64,000 nucleotides of DNA from Mycolicibacterium boenickei (GTDB lineage: Bacteria; Actinomycetota; Actinomycetes; Mycobacteriales; Mycobacteriaceae). Position 1 is the first letter of the stretch; each line of letters begins with the position of its first letter. The stretch is from the NCBI RefSeq assembly GCF_010731295.1, contig NZ_AP022579.1:806001-870000 (forward strand), in the 5' to 3' direction. Position numbers and translations under genes: made by a program. Shown piece after piece: positions 49,078 through 59,749 of the stretch. The notes below the pieces were generated by a model that was not told where the DNA came from, ran no database searches, and worked only from the letters and a program-made list of their open reading frames with translations.

Positions 49078-49860
49078 GTGGCGCCCGTGCGAGTCCCAGC
49101 CTGCGTGCGTGTCGGCACGGCGTTCGTCAGCAGCGTATTCATCGCCGCTGCCGTCCCCGCCGTCGTCGATGCTCCCCACGCCACCGCCGCCCCGAACGTC
49201 GCCGGAATGATCGTGTTCCTCGATCCCGGCCACAACGGCGCCAACGACGCGTCGATCAGCCGCCAGGTGCCCACCGGCCGCGGCGGCACCAAGGACTGCC
49301 AGGCCAGCGGCACCTCCACCGAGGACGGCTTCCCCGAGCACACCTTCACCTGGGACACCACGCTGCGGGTCCGCGCCCTCCTGAACCAGATGGGCGTGCG
49401 CACCGCCATGTCCCGCGGCAACGACAACGCGCTGGGGCCCTGCGTCGACGAGCGGGCCTCGATGGCCAATGCCCTGCGGCCCAACGCCATCGTGTCCATC
49501 CACGCCGACGGAGGCCCGGCCAACGGCCGCGGCTTCCACGTGCTCTATTCGTCCCCGCCGCTGAACAACGTGCAGGCCGGACCGTCGGTGCAGTTCGCCA
49601 AGACCATGCGCGACCAGCTGTCCGCGTCGGGCATCCCGCCCGCCACCTACATCGGTTCGGGCGGTCTGGACGCCCGCTCGGACATCGCCGGGCTCAACCT
49701 GGCGCAGTTCCCGTCGATCCTCGTCGAGTGCGGCAACATGAAGAACCCGGTCGACTCGTCACTGATGAAGACCCCGGACGGCCGGCAGAAGTATGCCGAG
49801 GCCATCGTCCGGGGCGTCACGGCCTACCTGGGCAGCCAGGGCGGTACCCCGGCTCGTTAA
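49078..49860 (+). CDS. ami1: N-acetylmuramoyl-L-alanine amidase (Ami1-like)
   Basis: 260-aa secreted zinc amidase of the amidase_3 family, cutting the stem peptide from muramic acid. Signal peptide in the first ~38 residues (GTAFVSSVFIAAAVPAVV to ATAAPN). Zinc/catalytic elements are VFLDPGHNGAND, DGFPEHTFTWDT, IVSIHADGGPANG and ILVECGNMKNPVDSSLM with the catalytic Glu. The start is a GTG at 49078; the frame is open further upstream, but a shorter form fits the signal peptide. Corresponds to Rv3717. Confidence 0.9.
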   Translation: MAPVRVPACVRVGTAFVSSVFIAAAVPAVVDAPHATAAPNVAGMIVFLDPGHNGANDASISRQVPTGRGGTKDCQASGTSTEDGFPEHTFTWDTTLRVRALLNQMGVRTAMSRGNDNALGPCVDERASMANALRPNAIVSIHADGGPANGRGFHVLYSSPPLNNVQAGPSVQFAKTMRDQLSASGIPPATYIGSGGLDARSDIAGLNLAQFPSILVECGNMKNPVDSSLMKTPDGRQKYAEAIVRGVTAYLGSQGGTPAR

Positions 49861-50294
49861 CTCTCGACTTCTTTTTTCAGGTTCGCCAGCACCTCGTCCT
49901 GGATCTTGCGCAGGCCCAGCGGCGCGAACGTCTTCTCGAAGAAGCCCTTGACCCCGCCGGCGCCGGTCCAGCTGGTCTTGAGGTTGACCGACGAGCCGGT
50001 GCCCGCCGGGGCGACGGTCCAGTTGGTCACCAGGCTGGAGTTCGCGTCCTTCTCGATCACCGTGTGACCGGCCACATCCACGGACGCCTTGATGTCGCGG
50101 ACCCGGGACTCGGTGGCCTGCAGCTTCCAGCTGGCCACGGTTCCCACGCCCTGACCGCCCTCGAGCACCTGGTAGTCGCGGTAATGCGAGGAAAGGATCT
50201 TCGGGCGCACGGTCTGGTAGTCCGCGATCGCGGCGAACACAGCGGCCGGCTCGGCGTTGATCAGAACCGTGCTGACCGCACTGACCTGTCCCAT
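49857..50294 (-). CDS. SRPBCC-family (START-like) protein
   Basis: 145 aa from MGQVSAVSTVLINAEPAAVF, with AAAAGGAG-like AAAAGGAG about eight bases upstream. The polyketide-cyclase/START-like fold is suggested by the opening strand-helix, by YQVLEGGQGVGTVASWKL and by the long closing helix (GFFEKTFAPLGLRKIQDEVL). Such proteins bind hydrophobic ligands; none is known here. Corresponds to Rv3718c. It ends overlapping the amidase gene tail to tail by four bases. Confidence 0.82.
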   Translation of the reverse strand: MGQVSAVSTVLINAEPAAVFAAIADYQTVRPKILSSHYRDYQVLEGGQGVGTVASWKLQATESRVRDIKASVDVAGHTVIEKDANSSLVTNWTVAPAGTGSSVNLKTSWTGAGGVKGFFEKTFAPLGLRKIQDEVLANLKKEVES

Positions 50295-50368
50295 GTCTGA
50301 AACTCCTTTTACTCGTGTTGCTCGTGTCTGCGGTCGCATCGGTGGCAACCTCCGACTAGCGTATATGT

Positions 50369-51772
50369 GTGTCTGTTGTTACGACTGACGCACAAGCTGT
50401 CCATGCCCTCGGCGTGCAGCGCCTATTGGACAGTTACCGCGCCATTCCGCCCAGTTCGACGGTGCGGCTTGCCAAGCCCACGTCGAACCTCTTCCGTGCG
50501 CGAGATCGCAGCGATGTCAAGGGTCTGGACGTATCGGGCCTGACCAATGTGATCGCGGTCGACGCCGAAGCCCGCACCGCCGACGTGGCGGGCATGTGCA
50601 CCTATGAAGACCTGGTCGCCGCGACGCTGCCGCACGCTCTGGCACCGCTGGTGGTGCCCCAACTCAAGACCATCACGCTGGGCGGCGCGGTCACCGGGCT
50701 CGGCATCGAATCGACCTCGTTCCGTAACGGTCTGCCGCATGAATCGGTGCTGGAGATGGACATTCTCACCGGAGCAGGCGAGATCGTCACCGCCTCACCC
50801 GAGCAGCATGCCGACCTTTTCCGGACCTTCCCCAATTCTTATGGAACGCTGGGTTATTCGACCCGGCTCCGCATCGAGCTGGAACCCGTCACCCCCTTTG
50901 TGGCGTTGCGCCACCTGCGCTTTCACTCGCTGTCCGCACTCATCGCGGCGATGGATCGAATCATCGAGACGGGCGGTCTCGACGGCCAACCGGTCGATTA
51001 TCTCGACGGCGTGGTGTTCAGCACCGACGAAAGCTACCTGTGCGTCGGGTTCAAGACCACGACACCGGGCCCGGTCAGCGACTACACCGGTCAGGACATC
51101 TACTACCGCTCGATCCAGCACGCGCAGGGCGAAAAGCACGACCGCCTGACCATTCACGACTACCTGTGGCGGTGGGACACCGACTGGTTCTGGTGTTCCC
51201 GGGCCTTCGGCGCGCAGAACCCCACCATCCGGCGGTTCTGGCCGCGCCGGCTGCGCCGCAGCAGCTTCTACTGGAAACTCGTCGGCTACGACCAGCGGTT
51301 CAACATCGCCGACCGGATCGAGATCCGGAACGGCCGCCCGCCCCGGGAGCGGGTGGTACAGGACATCGAGGTGCCCCTGGAGAACTGCGAACGGTTCCTC
51401 ACCTGGTTCCTGGAAAACGTCCCGATCGAACCGATCTGGCTGTGCCCGCTGCGGTTACGCGAGCATCGCCGCAACGACGCAGATATATCTGGGGCCTGGC
51501 CCCTGTATCCCCTTCGCGCCCACCACACCTACGTCAACGTCGGGTTCTGGTCGTCGGTGCCCGTCGGCCCGGTCGAGGGACACACCAACAAGCTGATCGA
51601 GGCCAAGGTCGGCGAACTCGACGGACACAAGTCCCTGTATTCCGATTCCTACTATCGCCGTGAGGATTTCGACGAGCTCTACGGCGGCGAGACCTACAAG
51701 ACCGTCAAGAAGTCCTACGACCCCGATTCGCGCCTGTTTGACCTGTATTCGAAAGCCGTCTTGCGCCGATGA
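50369..51772 (+). CDS. FAD-binding oxidase paired with a CFA-type methyltransferase
   Basis: 467 aa with a VAO/DHCR24-type FAD domain: VRLAKPTSNLFRARD near the start, YEDLVAATLPHALAPLVVP, TLGGAVTGLGIESTSFRNG and LEMDILTGAGEIVTASP. The next gene, 13 bases on, encodes a cyclopropane-synthase-type methyltransferase. In mycobacteria such pairs make tuberculostearic-type branched lipids: the methyltransferase adds a methylene to oleate and the oxidoreductase reduces it. Corresponds to Rv3719. The GTG at 50369 follows the divergent SRPBCC gene. Confidence 0.85.
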   Translation: MSVVTTDAQAVHALGVQRLLDSYRAIPPSSTVRLAKPTSNLFRARDRSDVKGLDVSGLTNVIAVDAEARTADVAGMCTYEDLVAATLPHALAPLVVPQLKTITLGGAVTGLGIESTSFRNGLPHESVLEMDILTGAGEIVTASPEQHADLFRTFPNSYGTLGYSTRLRIELEPVTPFVALRHLRFHSLSALIAAMDRIIETGGLDGQPVDYLDGVVFSTDESYLCVGFKTTTPGPVSDYTGQDIYYRSIQHAQGEKHDRLTIHDYLWRWDTDWFWCSRAFGAQNPTIRRFWPRRLRRSSFYWKLVGYDQRFNIADRIEIRNGRPPRERVVQDIEVPLENCERFLTWFLENVPIEPIWLCPLRLREHRRNDADISGAWPLYPLRAHHTYVNVGFWSSVPVGPVEGHTNKLIEAKVGELDGHKSLYSDSYYRREDFDELYGGETYKTVKKSYDPDSRLFDLYSKAVLRR

Positions 51773-51785
51773 ACGGAGAACAGCG

Positions 51786-53099
51786 ATGACCACCTTCAAA
51801 GAACACTCGACGCACGCAAGCGATCACAAGCTCAACCTGGCCGAGATCCTGGAGATCTTCGCATCAGGTTCGCAGCCACTGAAATTCACCGCCTACGACG
51901 GCAGCAGCGCCGGCCCCGAGAACGCCACGCTCGGCCTGGACCTCAAGACCCCGCGCGGCACCACGTATCTCGCCACCGCCCCTGGTGATCTTGGTCTGGC
52001 CCGGGCCTACGTCTCCGGCGACCTGGAACCGCACGGCGTTCATCCCGGCGACCCGTACCCGCTGCTGTGCGCGCTGGCGGAGAAGATGGCGTTCAAGCGC
52101 CCGCCGGCCCGGGTACTCGCCAACATCGTCCGCTCCATCGGCATCGAACACCTCAAGCCGATCGCACCTCCCCCACAAGAGGCCCTGCCCCGGTGGCGCC
52201 GGATGATGGAGGGCCTGCGGCACAGCAAGACCCGTGACGCCGAGGCCATCCACCATCACTACGACGTGTCGAACACCTTCTACGAATGGGTGCTCGGGCC
52301 GTCGATGACCTACACCTGCGCGTGCTATCCGGACGCCGATGCCAGCCTGGAAGAGGCGCAGGACAACAAGTATCGGCTGGTCTTCGAGAAGCTGCGTCTG
52401 CAACCGGGCGACCGCTTGCTCGACGTCGGCTGCGGCTGGGGCGGCATGGTGCGCTACGCGGCCCGCCACGGGGTCAAGGCGCTCGGAGTGACGCTGTCGG
52501 CAGAGCAGGCCCGGTGGGCGCGGGAGGCCATCGCCAAGGAGGGTCTCAGCGACCTGGCCGAGGTGCGTCACGGCGACTACCGCGACATCACCGAGACCGG
52601 GTTCGACGCGGTGTCCTCGATCGGCCTGACCGAGCACATCGGGGTGCACAACTACCCGTCGTACTTCGGTTTCCTCAAGTCGAAGATGCGTCCCGGCGCG
52701 CTCCTGCTCAACCACTGCATCACCCGCCACGACAACCGAAGCGGCGCGGCCGCCGGAGGTTTCATCGATCGGTATGTGTTCCCCGACGGCGAGTTGACCG
52801 GCTCGGGGCGCATCATCACCGAGGTGCAGGACGTCGGCCTTGAGGTCATGCACGAGGAGAACCTGCGCAACCACTACGCGATGACGCTGCGCGACTGGTG
52901 TGCCAACCTCGTCGAGCACTGGGACGAGGCGGTCGCCGAGGTCGGGCTGCCCACCGCCAAGGTGTGGGGCCTGTACATGGCCGGGTCCCGGTTGGGCTTC
53001 GAGACGAATGTGGTTCAGCTGCACCAGGTTCTGGCGGTCAAACTCGACGACCGCGGCAACGACGGCGGCCTGCCGCTGCGGCCGTGGTGGACGCCCTAG
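51786..53099 (+). CDS. Cyclopropane-fatty-acyl-phospholipid synthase family methyltransferase
   Basis: 437 aa. The N-terminal domain (LNLAEILEIFASGSQPLKF) binds lipid substrate; the SAM domain has RLLDVGCGWGGMVRYAARHG, GVTLSAEQARWAREAI and SIGLTEHIGVHNYPSYFGFL. The EALPRW and IHHHYDVSNTFYEWVLGPSM segments are typical of CFA synthases. It likely alkylates unsaturated phospholipid chains together with the preceding oxidase. ATG 51786 has GGAG upstream. Corresponds to Rv3720. Ends converging on dnaX with a four-base overlap. Confidence 0.88.
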   Translation: MTTFKEHSTHASDHKLNLAEILEIFASGSQPLKFTAYDGSSAGPENATLGLDLKTPRGTTYLATAPGDLGLARAYVSGDLEPHGVHPGDPYPLLCALAEKMAFKRPPARVLANIVRSIGIEHLKPIAPPPQEALPRWRRMMEGLRHSKTRDAEAIHHHYDVSNTFYEWVLGPSMTYTCACYPDADASLEEAQDNKYRLVFEKLRLQPGDRLLDVGCGWGGMVRYAARHGVKALGVTLSAEQARWAREAIAKEGLSDLAEVRHGDYRDITETGFDAVSSIGLTEHIGVHNYPSYFGFLKSKMRPGALLLNHCITRHDNRSGAAAGGFIDRYVFPDGELTGSGRIITEVQDVGLEVMHEENLRNHYAMTLRDWCANLVEHWDEAVAEVGLPTAKVWGLYMAGSRLGFETNVVQLHQVLAVKLDDRGNDGGLPLRPWWTP

Positions 53100-55135
53100 C
53101 CCTCGATCTTTCGCGCACCCAACTCGTTCTGGAGCAGCTCCAGGGCGACCTCTTCGGGGTCGCGACGCGGCCCGGCCTCGCTCTGCGAAGCCTCGGCGAG
53201 CATCTCTGCCTCTTCCTGCTCCGGGGATGACGGCGGCTCCGGAACAGGTTCCGGCTCCGGCTCGGGAATGACGCGGCCAGGTCGGGTGGGCACCCGTGGT
53301 GGCGGCTTCGCGGCCTTCGGCGGGGGCGGCGGCGCGGCCTCCGCCGTGCCGACCTCACACCGGATCTGCCAATCCACGCCGAGCGCATCCTTCAGCGCCT
53401 CCCGGATCACGTCGGCGTTGCGCGATTCCGTGAGCCGCTTGGCCAACGGCGGCGAATCATGGGAGAGCACAAGCGTTTTGTCCTCGACCGCGCGGACGAT
53501 CGCCCCGGACAGCATGACCTCGGTGGTCCGGCTGCGCTCCCGCACCTTCTCCCGCACCGTCGACCACATCGAGCGCACGGCGGCCGCGCTGGGCTCGCCG
53601 CCGGGGGTTACCGAGGCCGGTGCCGGCTCGGGTTCAGGCTCCGGTTCCGGAGCGGGCTCGGGCTCGAAGTCGGGCTCGGGCGGGAGCGGCGGCTCGGGCT
53701 CGGGGGCCGGAGCGGGTGGTGGTGGCGGCGCGGACACCGGCTCGGGGGCGGCCACCGGTTCAGGCGCGGCCACCGGCTCGGGAGCGGCCACCGGCGCGGC
53801 TTGTGGTTCAGGCGCGGGGGGAGCCACAGGCGGCGGGGCGGGCGCAGCAGCAGGGGTGGGCGCCGGGGCAGGAGCCTCCGCGGCCGGTGCGGCCTGACTG
53901 CGGCGCACGAACGTCTTGGCGGGCTCGGCGGCGGGGCGGGCGGCCGCGGCCTCGCCGGCCGGGATGGACAGGTCCAGCCGGGTCTCGATGCGTTCGATGC
54001 GCTGCAGCAGCGCGGATTCGGTGTCATGCGCCGACGGCAGCAGCAGCCGGGCGCACACCACCTCCAGCAGCAGCCGAGGTGCGGTTGCACCACGCATCTC
54101 GCCGAGGCCCGCGTGCACCACCTCGGCGTAGCGGGTCAGGGTGCCTGCGCCCAAGCGGGCAGCCTGCTCCCGCATCCGTTCCAGCACATCGGCCGGCGCG
54201 TCCACGACACCGCGGGTGACCGCGTCGGGCACGGCCTGCAGCACGATCAGGTCGCGGAAGCGTTCCAGCAGATCGGTGGCGAACCGCCGCGGATCATGGC
54301 CTGCGTCGATCACGGATTCCACCGCACCGAACAACGCGGCCGCGTCCCCGGCCGCCAGCGCCTCGACCGCGTCGTCGATGAGCGCCATGTCGGTGGCCCC
54401 CAGCAGGGCCAGCGCCCGCTGATACGTGATGTGGTTGCCGCTGTCGCTCTGTTCCGAGCCGGCCAGCAGCTGATCGAGCACCGAGAGCGTGTCGCGGGGC
54501 GAACCACCGCCGGCCCGGATGACCAACGGGTACACCGCGTCGTCGACGTTGACGCTCTCTTCGGCGCAGATGCGCTCGAGCAGCGGGCGCATGGTGCGCG
54601 GGGCCAGGAGCCGGAAGGGGTAGTGGTGGGTGCGCGACCGGATGGTCGGCAGCACCTTCTCCGGTTCGGTGGTGGCGAACACGAAGATCAGGTGCTCGGG
54701 CGGCTCCTCGACGATCTTGAGCAGCGCGTTGAAGCCGGCCGTGGTGACCATGTGCGCTTCGTCGATGATGAAGATGCGGTACCGCGATTGCGCGGGGGTG
54801 AAGAACGCACGATCCCGCAGCTCGCGGGTGTCGTCGACGCCGCCGTGGCTGGCCGCGTCGAGTTCGGTGACGTCGAGGTTGCCCGGGCCGTTGGGGGCCA
54901 GCGCGACGCACGACGCGCACACCCCGCAAGGCGTGGGCGTGGGCCCCTGCTCACAGTTGAGCGAGCGGGCCAGGATGCGCGCCGAGGACGTCTTACCGCA
55001 GCCGCGCGGCCCGGAGAACAGATACGCGTGGTTGATCCGGCCCGCGGTCAGCGCGGTTGATAGCGGCTCGGTGACATGTTCCTGGCCAACGACTTCCGCG
55101 AAGGTTGCCGGCCGGTATTTGCGGTAGAGAGCCAC
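53096..55135 (-). CDS. dnaX: DNA polymerase III gamma/tau subunit
   Basis: Clamp-loader ATPase, 679 aa. N-terminal AAA+ domain: Walker A GPRGCGKTSSARILARSL, a zinc site (CEQGPTPTPCGVCASC), Walker B FIIDEAHMVTT, and the sensor region FATTEPEKVLPTIRSRTHH. The middle (about residues 400-520) is a long Pro/Ala/Glu-rich linker with APEPVAAPEPV-type repeats. The C-terminal segment resembles tau domain V, including REKVRERSRTTEVMLSGA. No A-rich slippage site is seen, so only the full-length form is expected. Confidence 0.95.
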   Translation of the reverse strand: MALYRKYRPATFAEVVGQEHVTEPLSTALTAGRINHAYLFSGPRGCGKTSSARILARSLNCEQGPTPTPCGVCASCVALAPNGPGNLDVTELDAASHGGVDDTRELRDRAFFTPAQSRYRIFIIDEAHMVTTAGFNALLKIVEEPPEHLIFVFATTEPEKVLPTIRSRTHHYPFRLLAPRTMRPLLERICAEESVNVDDAVYPLVIRAGGGSPRDTLSVLDQLLAGSEQSDSGNHITYQRALALLGATDMALIDDAVEALAAGDAAALFGAVESVIDAGHDPRRFATDLLERFRDLIVLQAVPDAVTRGVVDAPADVLERMREQAARLGAGTLTRYAEVVHAGLGEMRGATAPRLLLEVVCARLLLPSAHDTESALLQRIERIETRLDLSIPAGEAAAARPAAEPAKTFVRRSQAAPAAEAPAPAPTPAAAPAPPPVAPPAPEPQAAPVAAPEPVAAPEPVAAPEPVSAPPPPPAPAPEPEPPLPPEPDFEPEPAPEPEPEPEPAPASVTPGGEPSAAAVRSMWSTVREKVRERSRTTEVMLSGAIVRAVEDKTLVLSHDSPPLAKRLTESRNADVIREALKDALGVDWQIRCEVGTAEAAPPPPPKAAKPPPRVPTRPGRVIPEPEPEPVPEPPSSPEQEEAEMLAEASQSEAGPRRDPEEVALELLQNELGARKIEG

Positions 55136-55177
55136 GGAAGAAGGCTACCGACTGCGTCTGACGCCGCGCCGGTGCCC

Positions 55178-55238
55178 GTTGACTTTGAACCCACGCACAC
55201 CGCTACCCGCACAAATTCAGCGTCAGTTCCGAGTCAAC
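55178..55238. repeat. Cassette 2 hairpin, gene 5' side
   Basis: GTTGACTTTGAAC (55178-55190) pairs with GTTCCGAGTCAAC (55226-55238) except at two positions. The loop holds CTACCCGCAC at 55203-55212, identical to the loop core in cassette 1. It lies 97 bases upstream of the gene. Confidence 0.85.
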
Positions 55239-55335
55239 GCAGAGTTCTCCACAGAGCACGATTCATCCACAGGTGGCGACGCCGAGACCGGCTTACCCGC
55301 CCGACCGTGTCCCCGCCACCGGCGACTGTCGCCGC

Positions 55336-56227
55336 ATGAGTGAGCCCTTCATCGGCACCGAAGCCCTGGCGGCCGGCGTCGTCAACCGCTACCAGCTCAG
55401 CCGCCATCACCGCGCGATCCTGCCGAACATCTACGTGGACAAGCGAACTGCGGTGTCGCTGCGGCAACGCAGCACGGCGGCCTGGTTGTGGTCGGGTCGT
55501 AACGGGGTGATCGCGGGCGCCGCCGCGTCGGCGCTCCATGGCGCGAAGTGGGTGGGCGATGACATTCCGATCGAGTTGATCAGCGCCAAGACCAAACCAC
55601 CCGAGCAGGTGATCACTCGACAGGATCTGATCTGCGACGGCGAGGTCATGCGCATCGACGGTCTGCCGGTCACGAGCGTCGAGCGCACTGCCTTTGACCT
55701 CGGACGCCGCGGGCCGATCGGTGCGGCCGTCGCGCGACTCGACGCTCTTGCCCGAGCCACCGGGCTGAAGGCGGACGACGTGATGACGCTCGCCGGACAC
55801 CATCGCCACACCCGTGGCCTGCGGCAACTCGACCGGGCGCTGGATCTGTTCGACCCCGGCGGCCAGTCCCCGAAAGAAACCTGGCTGCGGCTGATGCTCA
55901 TCGACGCGGGTTTTCCACGGCCGCGGACACAGATACCGGTGCTCGGGCCCGACGGCTACCCGAGGTACTTCCTCGACATGGGTTGGGAGGAACTGATGCT
56001 GGCGGTCGAATACGAAGGTGTGCAGCACGCCGATCAGCTCGGCTATGACATCTCGCGTGCCGACTACATCACGCGAGTCGGCTGGACCCAGGTAAGAGTG
56101 GCCGCGGGACACCGACGACCCGCCATCATCGCCCGGGTGGAGCGCGAATGGGACCGACTTTGGCGGCCAGAGCTCGGGATCATGCCGCGCCGGCCACCGC
56201 TGGCCGGTCCGCCGCTGGAACTCGGCT

Positions 56228-56232
<5 letters not shown>
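55336..56232 (+). CDS. AbiEi-like/DUF559 nuclease-domain protein, cassette 2
   Basis: 298 aa from MSEPFIGTEALAAGVVNRYQ. The N-terminal region resembles AbiEi-type cap/winged-helix proteins (YQLSRHHRAILPNIYVDKRT, then ASALHGAKWVGDDI). The C-terminal third fits a Vsr/DUF559 nuclease: SPKETWLRLMLIDAGFPRP, FLDMGWEELMLAVEYEGVQH, with Glu, Asp and Glu at the expected metal sites. Homologous along its length to the 47-kb gene although the flanking hairpin stems differ. The stop codon (56230-56232) is inside the 3' hairpin. Function unproven. Confidence 0.75.
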
Positions 56233-57723
<1,491 letters not shown>

Positions 57724-57761
57724 TTACGGGAGTGGTTCGAGCGTCGGTTACGATTGCCGAC

Positions 57762-57847
57762 GGAGGATTCGCCTAGTGGCCTATGGCGCTCGCCTGGAAC
57801 GCGGGTTGGGTTAACAGCCCTCAGGGGTTCAAATCCCCTATCCTCCG
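57762..57847 (+). tRNA. tRNA-Ser (GGA anticodon)
   Basis: 86-nt class II tRNA. The acceptor stem GGAGGAT pairs with ATCCTCC, with discriminator G. The anticodon loop CTGGAAC gives GGA for serine. There is a long variable arm, and the T arm AGGGGTTCAAATCCCCT is intact. The 3' CCA is not encoded. Confidence 0.93.
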
Positions 57848-57931
57848 CGCTCGGGTCCGGGGTGCGACCTGCTGAATCAACCCTGATCAGCGGTTCGCAC
57901 CCCGGCCCAATTTCAGTACCCGAGGAGGAGT

Positions 57932-58672
57932 ATGGGCCGCACCGTCGCGGTGATCTGGCACGTTTCGTTTTCGATCGTGGCCGCCGGCCTCTTCTTCTTT
58001 TTCGTCCTCCCCAGATGGCCCGAACTCATGGGCCAGACATCGCCGACGCTGGGGCTGATCCTGCGGATCGTCACCGGCGTACTGATCGGTGTCGCGGCCC
58101 TGCCGGTGGTATTCACCCTGCAGCGGACCAAGCGTCCCGAGCTGTCCACCCCGGAGCTCGCGCTGCGGTTGCGGACCGCCTCGATCTCCCTGCACGTCGT
58201 GGCAGCCGTGCTGATCGTCGGCACCGCGGTCTCCGAGATCTGGTTGTCGCTGGACAGCTTCGGGCCGTGGCTGTTCGGGATCTACGGCGCCGCCGCAGCG
58301 ATCGCCCTGCTCGGCATCTTGGCCTTCTACCTGGCCTTCGTCGCCGAACTGCCGCCCCCGCCGCCGAAGCCGGTCAAGACCCGCGAGAAGGCCGAGCGCC
58401 GCGGACGCAAGAAGGCTGCCGACGAGGAGGCCGCGGAGGAATCCCCCGCCGCCGAGGAAACCGAAGAGACCGAAGCAGTCGAGGAGACTGCCGAGGCCGA
58501 CGCGAAAGACACCGACGCCGAAGAGGCAGAGGCAGACTCCGAAGAAGCTGCCGAAGACGACAAAGACGAGGAATCGGCGGGCACATCGCTGCGCAATCGG
58601 CGACCGTCGAGCAAGAGCGGCACCAAGCGGCGGGGCTGGCGCTCACGCGGCGAAGTCGCCACCGAAGACTGA
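57932..58672 (+). CDS. lucA: LucA-like membrane protein (lipid uptake coordinator)
   Basis: 246 aa. Four membrane helices in the first 140 residues (VIWHVSFSIVAAGLFFFFVL, LGLILRIVTGVLIGVAALPV, LHVVAAVLIVGTAV, FGIYGAAAAIALLGILAFYL), then a highly charged tail rich in Glu, Ala and Lys, ending in a basic segment (NRRPSSKSGTKRRGWRSR). Position after tRNA-Ser matches Rv3723 (LucA), which stabilises Mce fatty-acid and cholesterol importers. GAGGAGG stands just before the ATG. Assigned by position and topology. Confidence 0.8.
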   Translation: MGRTVAVIWHVSFSIVAAGLFFFFVLPRWPELMGQTSPTLGLILRIVTGVLIGVAALPVVFTLQRTKRPELSTPELALRLRTASISLHVVAAVLIVGTAVSEIWLSLDSFGPWLFGIYGAAAAIALLGILAFYLAFVAELPPPPPKPVKTREKAERRGRKKAADEEAAEESPAAEETEETEAVEETAEADAKDTDAEEAEADSEEAAEDDKDEESAGTSLRNRRPSSKSGTKRRGWRSRGEVATED

Positions 58673-58723
58673 CGCAACGCCGATCGCGTCGACATCGGGT
58701 TCTTGCCCAGCCAAGATGGGTAT

Positions 58724-59746
58724 ATGAGCAAAGTGGGCTCACATCCGTTCAAAGTGATTCTCGCGGCGGCACTGACCGCCGCGGCTGCCGTCGTCGTCCC
58801 GTCCGCGCCTGCCGGCGCCGCACCGGGTGACCCGGAGACAGTGGCCTCTCAGATCGAACCCTCGGTGGCGCGCATCGACACTCGGGTGGATTACCAGCAG
58901 GCCTACGGCATCGGCACCGGCATCGTGCTGTCCCCCAGCGGGGAGGTGCTGACCAACTATCACGTCGTTCAGGGCGCGAACTCGATCAGTGCCACGGTCG
59001 GCGGGCAGCGGTTCGGGGCCGAGCTGGTCGGTTATGACCGTCAGAACGACATCGCGGTGCTGCAGTTGCACGGTGCGGCCGGGCTGCCGCCGGCACCGAT
59101 CGGCGATTCGGCCGCGCTGGCACCGGGCCAGCCGGTGGTCGCGCTCGGCAACGCCGGAGGCAGCGGCGCGCCGCTGACCCGGGAGATCGGCACGGTCAGC
59201 GCGTTCAACCGGACCGTCAACGCCGAGGACGAACTCACCGGCACCAGCGACGAGATCAACGGACTGTTCGAGTTCGCCGCACCGGTACGCGCCGGTGATT
59301 CCGGCGGCCCGGTGGTCAACGACGCGGGCCAGGTCGTCGGCATGACGACGGCCGCGTCGGTGAACTTCCGGATGGGGCCCGGCGGCAAGGGATTCGCCAT
59401 CCCGATCAATGACGCGATGGGCATCGCCGGGCAGATCCGGGCCCGCACCCCGTCGGCCACGGTGCACATCGGGCCGCCGACCATGCTCGGCGTCGGAGTG
59501 CGCACCGCGCAGCGCCAGAGCGGCGGCGTGATCGTGCAGGACGTCATCCCCGGCGGCCCGGCCGAAGCGGCCGGCCTGATGTCCGGCGATCTGCTCACCA
59601 ATATCGAGGGCACCCCGCTGAATTCGGCTCGCACGCTGACGCTGGTGCTGGACCAGCATTACCCGGGTGACGTCGTCGGCCTGACCTGGCAGGACCAGGC
59701 CGGCCAGCAGCACACCGGCAAGGCCACGCTGGCCGCTGGGCCGTAA
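58724..59746 (+). CDS. Secreted trypsin-like serine protease with PDZ domain (PepA-like)
   Basis: 340 aa. Signal peptide (about 1-35: FKVILAAALTAAAAVVVPSA to AGA), then a chymotrypsin-fold protease with His in LTNYHVVQG, Asp in YDRQNDIAVLQL and Ser in VRAGDSGGPVV. A C-terminal PDZ domain (GVIVQDVIPGGPAEAAGLMS, then DLLTNIEGTPL) binds peptide ends. Closely resembles mycobacterial PepA (Mtb32A) and acts outside the cell or in the envelope. The ATG at 58724 avoids a longer N-terminus lacking signal-like character. Confidence 0.88.
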   Translation: MSKVGSHPFKVILAAALTAAAAVVVPSAPAGAAPGDPETVASQIEPSVARIDTRVDYQQAYGIGTGIVLSPSGEVLTNYHVVQGANSISATVGGQRFGAELVGYDRQNDIAVLQLHGAAGLPPAPIGDSAALAPGQPVVALGNAGGSGAPLTREIGTVSAFNRTVNAEDELTGTSDEINGLFEFAAPVRAGDSGGPVVNDAGQVVGMTTAASVNFRMGPGGKGFAIPINDAMGIAGQIRARTPSATVHIGPPTMLGVGVRTAQRQSGGVIVQDVIPGGPAEAAGLMSGDLLTNIEGTPLNSARTLTLVLDQHYPGDVVGLTWQDQAGQQHTGKATLAAGP

Positions 59747-59749
59747 TCC

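Noticed and set aside
53620..53840. Repetitive Ala/Pro/Glu-coding stretch as a possible tandem repeat or recoding site
   Set aside because: It is the normal low-complexity linker of dnaX; units are irregular and no slippery A-run is present.
55246..55275. TTCTCCACA and TCATCCACA near the cassette 2 gene, resembling DnaA boxes
   Set aside because: Each has a mismatch to TT[A/G]TCCACA, there are only two, and no origin features such as an AT-rich region or dnaA/dnaN are nearby.
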